Assembly: GCF_000449425.2 (NCBI RefSeq)
Contig: NZ_AVHW01000013.1
Location: forward strand, 1 to 50,510
Reading direction: 5' to 3'
DNA: 50,510 nucleotides
DNA from: Clostridioides difficile CD160
GTDB lineage: Bacteria > Bacillota > Clostridia > Peptostreptococcales > Peptostreptococcaceae
Shown here: positions 45,079 to 50,510 of the stretch, piece after piece
How positions within the stretch are numbered: position 1 is the stretch's first letter
Layout: each line of letters starts with the position of its first letter
Translations under genes and position numbers: made by a program
Notes under the pieces: model-generated
What the model was told of the DNA's origin: nothing
What the model saw: the letters and a program-made list of their open reading frames with translations, nothing else
Database searches by the model: none

Positions 45079-46476
45079 GTGAAAGTTTATAATACATTGA
45101 CTAGAACAAAAGAAGAATTTGTTCCATTAGAAGAAGGAAAGGTAAAAATGTATGTGTGTGGTCCGACAGTTTATAACTATATACATATAGGTAATGCAAG
45201 ACCATTTATAATATTTGATACTCTAAGAAGGTATTTAGAGTATAGAGGATATGATGTAACTTATGTACAAAACTTTACAGATGTTGATGACAAGATTATA
45301 AATAGAAGCCATGAAGAAGGAATATCTCCAGAGGAAGTTGCTACTAAGTATATAAAAGAATATTTTGTAGATTGTGATGGGTTAGGAATTAAAAGAGCTA
45401 CTGTTCATCCTCAAGTTACAGATAATATACAACAGATTATAGATTTTATAAAAGAATTAGAAGATAAGGGATATGCATACGCAGTAAATGGTGATGTGTA
45501 TTTTGATACAAATAAGTTTGAAGGATATGGAAAGCTTTCAGGTCAAAAACAAGAAGACTTAGAAGCTGGTGCTAGAATTGAAGTTAATGACCAAAAAAGA
45601 CATCCTATGGATTTTGTTCTTTGGAAAGCCAAAAAAGAAGGTGAACCAGGATGGGATAGTCCTTGGGGAGAAGGTAGACCTGGATGGCATATAGAATGTT
45701 CTGTTATGTCTAAGAGATATTTAGGTGAGACAATTGATATACATGCAGGTGGTCAAGATTTAACATTCCCACATCATGAAAATGAAATAGCTCAAAGTGA
45801 AGCTAGAAGTGGAAAAACATTCTCAAAATACTGGATGCACAATGGATATATAAATATAAATGATGAAAAGATGAGTAAATCTAAAGGTAATTTCTTTACA
45901 GTAAGAGATATATCAAAATTATATGATTTAGAGATAGTAAGATTTTTCATGTTATCAGCACATTATAGAAATCCAGTAAACTTTAGTGATGAGATGCTAA
46001 ATCAAGCTAAAGCTGGTCTTGAAAGATTATATAATACTAAAGAAAAATTAGAATTTACATTAAGTAATTTAAAAGAGTCTACTTTAACAGAAAAAGAAGT
46101 AGAGCTTGTTAAAGAGTTAGATAACTTCAGACAAAAATTTATCGACGCTATGGATGATGATGTCAATACAGCAGATGCAGTGAGTGTAATATTTGAGTTA
46201 GCTAAGTTAATAAATTCTAATGTAGATGAAAACTCTTCTCTAGAGTTTGCTAAAAAATGCTTAGATGAATTTAATGAGCTTACAAAAGTATTAAACATTG
46301 TAAATAAGAAAAAAGATACTGTATTAGATAAGGACATTGAAGAATTAATACAAAAAAGAACTGATGCAAAGAAAAATAAAGAATTCCAATTAGCAGATGA
46401 TATAAGACAACAATTATTAGATATGGGAATTGTATTAGAAGACACAAGACAAGGTGTTAAGTGGAAAAGGGTATAA
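45079..46476 (+). CDS. cysS: Cysteinyl-tRNA synthetase
   Basis: 465 aa, class I, standard length. MYVCGPTVYNYIHIGNARPF holds the first zinc cysteine and the HIGH-type signature; GWHIECSVMS and HHENEIAQSEA supply other zinc ligands; KMSKSKGNFFTVRD is the KMSKS loop. GTG 45079 is preferred because GGTGAGG ends eight bases upstream; ATG 45073 and GTG 45070 lie too close to it. If the ATG is used the protein is two residues longer. Followed after two bases by mrnC, as in Bacillus. Confidence 0.94.
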   Translation: MKVYNTLTRTKEEFVPLEEGKVKMYVCGPTVYNYIHIGNARPFIIFDTLRRYLEYRGYDVTYVQNFTDVDDKIINRSHEEGISPEEVATKYIKEYFVDCDGLGIKRATVHPQVTDNIQQIIDFIKELEDKGYAYAVNGDVYFDTNKFEGYGKLSGQKQEDLEAGARIEVNDQKRHPMDFVLWKAKKEGEPGWDSPWGEGRPGWHIECSVMSKRYLGETIDIHAGGQDLTFPHHENEIAQSEARSGKTFSKYWMHNGYININDEKMSKSKGNFFTVRDISKLYDLEIVRFFMLSAHYRNPVNFSDEMLNQAKAGLERLYNTKEKLEFTLSNLKESTLTEKEVELVKELDNFRQKFIDAMDDDVNTADAVSVIFELAKLINSNVDENSSLEFAKKCLDEFNELTKVLNIVNKKKDTVLDKDIEELIQKRTDAKKNKEFQLADDIRQQLLDMGIVLEDTRQGVKWKRV

Positions 46477-46478
46477 AA

Positions 46479-46874
46479 ATGGAAAAAACTGAATTAGTTA
46501 CTATGTCACCACTAGTTTTAGCATACTTAGGTGATACAGTGTATGAGACATATATAAGAGAACATTTAATTAGACAGAATACACAAAGAAAAGTTAATGA
46601 TTTGCATAAATTAGCTATAAAGTATGTAAAAGCTAAAGCTCAGGCGAGTATAATTCATGAAATTGAAGCTGAATTAACTGAGGAAGAGAGCAAAATATAC
46701 AAAAGGGGAAGAAATCAAAAATCAAATACTTCTCCTAAAAATGCAGATATTATAGACTATAAACATGCAACTGGATTTGAGGCCTTGGTTGGATATTTGT
46801 ATTTAAATAATGAAATAGAGAGACTTCAATATATTATCAATAAAGGAATCAAAATTATTGAAAGAGATATGTAA
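46479..46874 (+). CDS. mrnC: Mini-ribonuclease III
   Basis: 131 aa, an RNase III catalytic domain without the RNA-binding domain. Motif LAYLGDTVYETYIREHL carries the catalytic acidic residues; the GFEALVGYLYL stretch near the end holds the second acidic site. In Bacillus it matures 23S rRNA ends. ATG 46479 follows AAAAGGG by seven bases; the in-frame GTG at 46461 lies inside cysS and lacks a ribosome binding site. Co-transcribed with cysS. Confidence 0.94.
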   Translation: MEKTELVTMSPLVLAYLGDTVYETYIREHLIRQNTQRKVNDLHKLAIKYVKAKAQASIIHEIEAELTEEESKIYKRGRNQKSNTSPKNADIIDYKHATGFEALVGYLYLNNEIERLQYIINKGIKIIERDM

Positions 46875-46880
46875 ATATTA

Positions 46881-46925
46881 AAGAGTGTTGTCTTAATAAT
46901 AATCAATAAGGCAACACTTTTTTTA
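46881..46925 (+). terminator. Terminator after mrnC
   Basis: AGTGTTGTCTTA and TAAGGCAACACT form a 12-bp stem with one G-T pair and an AT loop, followed by seven T. Confidence 0.9.
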
Positions 46926-46979
46926 TAACTAATGTATAATAAATATATAGAAATTAGTCATGAGAAAGGATAAAAGTTT

Positions 46980-47738
46980 ATGAAAGTAAAATTAATATCA
47001 CATACACCTGAACCAGAAAAAGTAATAGCTATGGCAGCTAAGCTATGTTATTCACCAGTTGGGACAGACGAAATAGAAAAAGACTTAACAGATGAAAGTA
47101 TAGAGAAATTTTTAAATATGTTATTAGGTATAGGCCATGGGTCAATATTAGAACATGCTTCATTTACATTTTCAATAGAAGGGATATCAAGAGCTTGTTC
47201 ACATCAAATTGTTAGACATCGTATAGCTAGTTTTTCACAACAAAGTCAAAGATATGTTAAATTAGAGCAATTTGAGTACATAATTCCTCCAGAAATAGAA
47301 AAAATAGAAAAAGCAAAAGAGTTATTTATAAATTCAATGAAAAAAGACCAAGAGGCTTATGATAACTTAGTAGAGATATTATTTGAAAATCATTATAATG
47401 AATTAATAAAAGATGGAAAAAATGAAAAAACAGCAAAAAGACAAGCTGAGAAGAAAGCAATAGAAGATGCTAGATATGTATTTCCAAATGCATGCGAAAC
47501 AAAAATGGTATTTACTATAAACGCTAGAAGTTTGTTTAATTTCTTTGAACATAGATGCTGTGAAAGAGCACAGTGGGAAATAAGAAATCTAGCTGTAGAG
47601 ATGTTAAGAGAGGTTAAAAAGGTTGCTCCAATACTATTTAAAAAGACTGGACCAAGTTGTGTAAATGGGAGTTGTCCAGAAGGAACTATGACTTGTGGAG
47701 ATATAGTTCAAGTTAGAGAAAAATTTAAGGCCTTGTAG
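46980..47738 (+). CDS. thyX: Flavin-dependent thymidylate synthase ThyX
   Basis: 252 aa. The ThyX signature [15 protein letters not shown] is at about residues 80-94, and [20 protein letters not shown] precedes it. The [20 protein letters not shown] stretch forms the substrate and FAD sites. It makes dTMP from dUMP with methylene-tetrahydrofolate and FAD. The C-terminal tail ([16 protein letters not shown]) is rich in cysteine, as in other clostridial ThyX. Starts at ATG 46980 after GAGAAAGGA. Three bases separate it from the next frame. Confidence 0.95.
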   Translation: MKVKLISHTPEPEKVIAMAAKLCYSPVGTDEIEKDLTDESIEKFLNMLLGIGHGSILEHASFTFSIEGISRACSHQIVRHRIASFSQQSQRYVKLEQFEYIIPPEIEKIEKAKELFINSMKKDQEAYDNLVEILFENHYNELIKDGKNEKTAKRQAEKKAIEDARYVFPNACETKMVFTINARSLFNFFEHRCCERAQWEIRNLAVEMLREVKKVAPILFKKTGPSCVNGSCPEGTMTCGDIVQVREKFKAL

Positions 47739-47750
47739 GAGGTGAATCAT

Positions 47751-48488
47751 TTGGCAAGTATAGAAGGAAGAAATCCAGTAATAGAAGCTATAAAAAGTGA
47801 TAGAGAAATAGACAAAATATTAATTTCAAATTCAGCTAAAGAAGGTTCAATTAAAAAAATAATAGGAATGGCTAAAGAAAAAAACATAATCATACAATAT
47901 GTTGATAAACATAAGTTGGATGAGGTCAGCACAAGTCATGCACATCAAGGTGTAATAGCTTATGCAAGTGAATATAAGTATTATGAATTGGATGAGTTAA
48001 TAGATTTAGCAAAGAATAAAGATGAGGACCCATTTTTCATTATACTAGATGAGATAACAGATCCACATAATCTAGGTTCGATAATAAGGACAGCAGATGC
48101 AGTAGGAGCACATGGAGTTATTATTCCAAAGAGAAGGTCTGTACACATAACCCCTGTAGTTGCTAAAGCATCCGCTGGAGCAGTAGAGTATATGCCAGTT
48201 TGTAAGGTAACCAATATAGTTAATACAATAAAAAGATTAAAAGATGAAGGGCTGTGGATTGCAGCTGCTGATATGGATGGAGAAACTTTTTATAAACAAA
48301 ATCTTACAGGTCCTCTTGGTGTAGTAATTGGAAGTGAAGGTTTTGGAATATCTAGATTGGTTAAACAAAACTGTGACTTTATAGTAAAAATGCCAATGAT
48401 AGGTAATGTTACGTCTTTAAATGCATCTGTGGCAGGTGGGATACTTTTATATGAGATATTCAGACAAAGACTGGATAAAAGTAAATAA
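47751..48488 (+). CDS. rlmB: 23S rRNA 2'-O-methyltransferase RlmB (SpoU/TrmH family)
   Basis: 245 aa. An N-terminal substrate-binding domain (about 1-75) starts IEGRNPVIEAI. The SPOUT domain with trefoil knot has LDEITDPHNLGSIIRTADA (motif 1), GPLGVVIGSEGFGISRL (motif 2) and MIGNVTSLNASVAGGI (motif 3). It methylates a 23S rRNA guanosine, G2251 in E. coli numbering. TTG 47751 is chosen because AGGAGGTG lies six bases upstream; the GTG at 47742 is inside that site. Followed two bases later by rae1. Confidence 0.93.
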   Translation: MASIEGRNPVIEAIKSDREIDKILISNSAKEGSIKKIIGMAKEKNIIIQYVDKHKLDEVSTSHAHQGVIAYASEYKYYELDELIDLAKNKDEDPFFIILDEITDPHNLGSIIRTADAVGAHGVIIPKRRSVHITPVVAKASAGAVEYMPVCKVTNIVNTIKRLKDEGLWIAAADMDGETFYKQNLTGPLGVVIGSEGFGISRLVKQNCDFIVKMPMIGNVTSLNASVAGGILLYEIFRQRLDKSK

Positions 48489-48490
48489 CT

Positions 48491-49018
48491 ATGAAAAAAA
48501 ATATAAATCATTACTTAATAATAGATGGCTACAATATTATAAATGCGTGGGATAATCTGAAAGAACTGGCTAAAGAGGACTTAGAAGATTCTCGAGAAAA
48601 GCTTATTGATGATATTATAGAATTTTCTGAGTTTATGGGTTATAAAACTATAATAGTTTTTGATGCTTATAATGTTAAGAATTCACGAGAAAAAGTTGAG
48701 AAAAGAAAACACATAACAATAGTTTATACAAGAGAGCACCAAACAGCAGATAGTTATATAGAAAAATTTATAACTTCTTTATCAAAGTACGATGATGTAA
48801 AAGTAGCGACTAATGACTATGCAGAGCAACAAATGATTTTAGGAAAAGGTGCTACAAGAATGTCTGCGAGAGAATTAAAGCTAGAGTTAGATCGTTCCAA
48901 GAATAAAATGAAGGAAAAAAATAGCGGTTTGAGGAAAAAAATTCAGCGAAATTGGTTGGAGGAAAGGTTAGATAAAGAAACATTGTCGAAACTTGAGAAC
49001 ATTCGTAGAAAGCGTTGA
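48491..49018 (+). CDS. rae1: NYN-domain ribosome-associated endoribonuclease (Rae1/YacP)
   Basis: 175 aa. PIN-like NYN nuclease: HYLIIDGYNIINAWDNL at the start, IIVFDAYNVKNSREK, REHQTADSYIEKFI and KVATNDYAEQQMIL supply the conserved acidic residues. A basic C-terminal tail suits RNA or ribosome binding. In Bacillus Rae1 cuts mRNA in the ribosomal A site. Position between rlmB and sigH is the same as in Bacillus. ATG 48491 begins two bases after the rlmB stop. Confidence 0.9.
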   Translation: MKKNINHYLIIDGYNIINAWDNLKELAKEDLEDSREKLIDDIIEFSEFMGYKTIIVFDAYNVKNSREKVEKRKHITIVYTREHQTADSYIEKFITSLSKYDDVKVATNDYAEQQMILGKGATRMSARELKLELDRSKNKMKEKNSGLRKKIQRNWLEERLDKETLSKLENIRRKR

Positions 49019-49044
49019 AATTACTAGCTTCTTTAGACTATAAT
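49015..49044 (+). promoter_or_regulatory. Promoter of sigH
   Basis: TTGAAA (49015-49020), 18 bases, perfect TATAAT (49039-49044), 39 bases before the sigH start codon. The -35 overlaps the rae1 stop codon. Confidence 0.75.
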
Positions 49045-49082
49045 ATACCTATAAATTTGTTTTATATATGGGGGAGATTTAC

Positions 49083-49730
49083 ATGTTGGTAGCAAAAGAA
49101 AAAAGTTATGAGTTAATAGACAATTGTCAGCAAGATGAGTATAACATTGTATTAAGAGCAAGTGAAGGAGATAAAATAGCATTAGAGTACATTATTACCA
49201 AATACAGAAATTTTGTAAAGGCAAAAGCAAAGTCATATTTTTTAATTGGAGCAGATAAAGAAGATATAATACAAGAAGGAATGATAGGCCTTTATAAGGC
49301 AGTTAGAGATTTTGATGGAAGCAAGACAAATTCATTTAAATGTTTTGCAGAGATATGTATAACAAGACAAATAATAACTGCTATAAAAACTGCAACAAGA
49401 CAAAAACATATACCTTTAAATTCATATGTTTCTTTGAATAAACCAATATATGATGAAGAGTCAGACAGAACACTTTTAGATATTATAGCTACAAGTATAG
49501 TAACAGATCCAGAAGAGCTTATAATTAGTAAAGAAGAGTTGAAAAATATAGAATCAAAGATGAACGAATTATTAAGTGACTTGGAATTAGAAGTCCTAGA
49601 ATTATATTTAAATGGAAAGTCATACCAGTTTATAGCGGACAAGCTTAAAAGAGATGTAAAGTCAATAGATAACGCTTTACAAAGGGTTAAGAGAAAATTA
49701 GAAAAACATCTTGAAAACAGAAATGATTAA
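49083..49730 (+). CDS. sigH: RNA polymerase sigma-H factor (SigH/Spo0H)
   Basis: 215 aa, the early-sporulation and transition-phase sigma factor. Region 2 has YNIVLRASEGDKIALEYII, the core-binding DIIQEGMIGLYKAVRDFD and the -10-reading CFAEICITRQIITAIKTATR. Region 4 at the C-terminus (LSDLELEVLELYLNGKSYQ and KSIDNALQRVKRKLEKHL) is the -35-reading helix-turn-helix. ATG 49083 follows GGGGGAG by seven bases; an upstream in-frame ATG at 49068 overlaps that site. Has its own promoter and is followed by tuf. Confidence 0.96.
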   Translation: MLVAKEKSYELIDNCQQDEYNIVLRASEGDKIALEYIITKYRNFVKAKAKSYFLIGADKEDIIQEGMIGLYKAVRDFDGSKTNSFKCFAEICITRQIITAIKTATRQKHIPLNSYVSLNKPIYDEESDRTLLDIIATSIVTDPEELIISKEELKNIESKMNELLSDLELEVLELYLNGKSYQFIADKLKRDVKSIDNALQRVKRKLEKHLENRND

Positions 49731-49803
49731 TAGTAAAATACTTACCATAAGCTTATTGTGAGCAAAATTAATTTATATCGAAAGATAAGGGAGGAAATTC
49801 AAA

Positions 49804-50510
49804 ATGGCTAAAGCTAAATACGAAAGAACAAAACCTCATGTTAATATAGGTACAATAGGACACGTTGACCACGGTAAAACTACATTAACAGCAGCAATAA
49901 CAAAAACATTATATGACAGATACCAATTAGGAGAAGCAGTAGATTTCGCAAACATAGATAAAGCTCCAGAAGAAAGAGAAAGAGGAATCACAATATCAAC
50001 AGCACACGTTGAGTATGAGACTCCAAACAGACACTATGCACACGTTGACTGCCCAGGACATGCTGACTACGTTAAGAACATGATAACAGGAGCAGCACAA
50101 ATGGACGGAGCAATATTAGTTTGTTCAGCAACAGATGGACCAATGCCACAAACAAGAGAGCATATACTATTATCAAGACAAGTTGGGTACCATATATAGT
50201 AGTATTCTTAAACAAATGTGACATGGTAGATGATGAAGAGTTATTAGAGTTAGTAGAAATGGAAGTAAGAGATTTATTAACAGAATATGATTTCCCAGGA
50301 GATGATACTCCAATAGTAAGAGGGTCAGCATTAATGGCATTAGAAGATCCAAAGAGCGAGTGGGGAATAAGATAGTAGAATTATTCGAGCAAATAGATGA
50401 GTATATACCAGCACCAGAGAGAGATACAGACAAGCCATTCTTAATGCCAGTAGAGGACGTATTCTCAATCACAGGAAGAGGAACAGTTGCAACAGGAAGA
50501 GTAGAAAGAG
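49804..50510 (+). pseudogene. tuf: Elongation factor Tu, 5' part, with two frameshifts; runs off the window
   Basis: The first frame gives canonical EF-Tu: [20 protein letters not shown] (G1), [14 protein letters not shown] (switch I) and [12 protein letters not shown] (G3). After RQVG the frame breaks at the G-run 50185-50187, where GGGTACC should be GGGGTACC to read [20 protein letters not shown] second break lies at about 50366 (GGGGAATAAG should be GGGGAGATAAG), after which [20 protein letters not shown] continues to the window end. Every codon is otherwise consensus, so both breaks look like sequence errors in an essential gene. AGGGAGG precedes ATG 49804. The 3' part is outside the window. 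Confidence 0.93.

Noticed and set aside
46002-46445. A 147-codon minus-strand frame inside cysS
   Set aside because: Antisense shadow of the conserved cysS C-terminal region; serine-rich low-complexity composition and no neighbouring minus-strand genes.
50121-50375. A separate 84-codon gene overlapping tuf
   Set aside because: It is EF-Tu itself in the shifted frame ([20 protein letters not shown]), exposed by the missing base near 50187.

Overview
The window looks like a chromosomal segment of Clostridioides difficile or a very close relative. The DNA is strongly AT-rich, codon use is A/T-biased, ribosome binding sites are strong GGAGG types, and the gene order (tRNA cluster, pyc, an EF-G-like gene, ctsR-mcsA-mcsB-clpC, radA, disA, PIN-TRAM, accessory loci, ispD-ispF, two prolyl-tRNA synthetases, gltX, cysS, mrnC, thyX, rlmB, rae1, sigH, tuf) is one I recall for that species. 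No database search was possible, so protein identities rest on motifs, length and context.

Layout. 1-810: nine tRNA genes (Phe, Met, Ile2-like, Pro, His, Lys, Cys, Arg, Val) closed by a terminator. 846-7162: a small unknown gene, a frameshifted pyruvate carboxylase gene and an EF-G-like GTPase. 7515-14623: the class III heat-shock operon behind a perfect CtsR box, followed by radA and disA. 14712-18112: a PIN-TRAM membrane protein and a large exported or membrane protein of unknown function. 18256-23313: a two-component system on the minus strand, divergent from two paralogous lipoproteins that carry TPR-like repeats and a two-lobed aspartic-protease-like domain. Both lipoprotein genes sit behind matching arrays of 11-bp repeats. 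23559-29476: a SorC-type regulator and an acetoin-dehydrogenase-type operon in which the lipoyl domain is on E3 rather than E2. 29836-36409: a sigma-54 promoter, a LevR-like activator, a galactitol-type PTS (EIIA, EIIB, EIIC), a small membrane protein and a class II aldolase. 36588-37520: a lipoate-protein ligase. 37797-42641: ispD and ispF, then a proline T-box and two different prolyl-tRNA synthetases. 42942-50510: a decayed TnpB/omega-RNA-like end, gltX, a 51-aa small ORF, cysS, mrnC, thyX, rlmB, rae1, sigH and the start of tuf.

How it fits together. The outer parts (ctsR to PIN-TRAM, and ispD to sigH) are a block that is contiguous in Bacillus. Here about 22 kb of metabolic and signalling genes separates the halves. 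Within that stretch, the acetoin complex needs lipoate and a lipoate ligase lies nearby. The PTS locus appears to be driven by its own activator through one sigma-54 promoter.

Quality warning. Three single-base deletions break two highly conserved genes: pyc near 3710, and tuf near 50187 and 50366. Two frame breaks within about 180 bases of an EF-Tu gene suggest sequencing or assembly error rather than biology. Frame-dependent claims near those sites should be treated with care.
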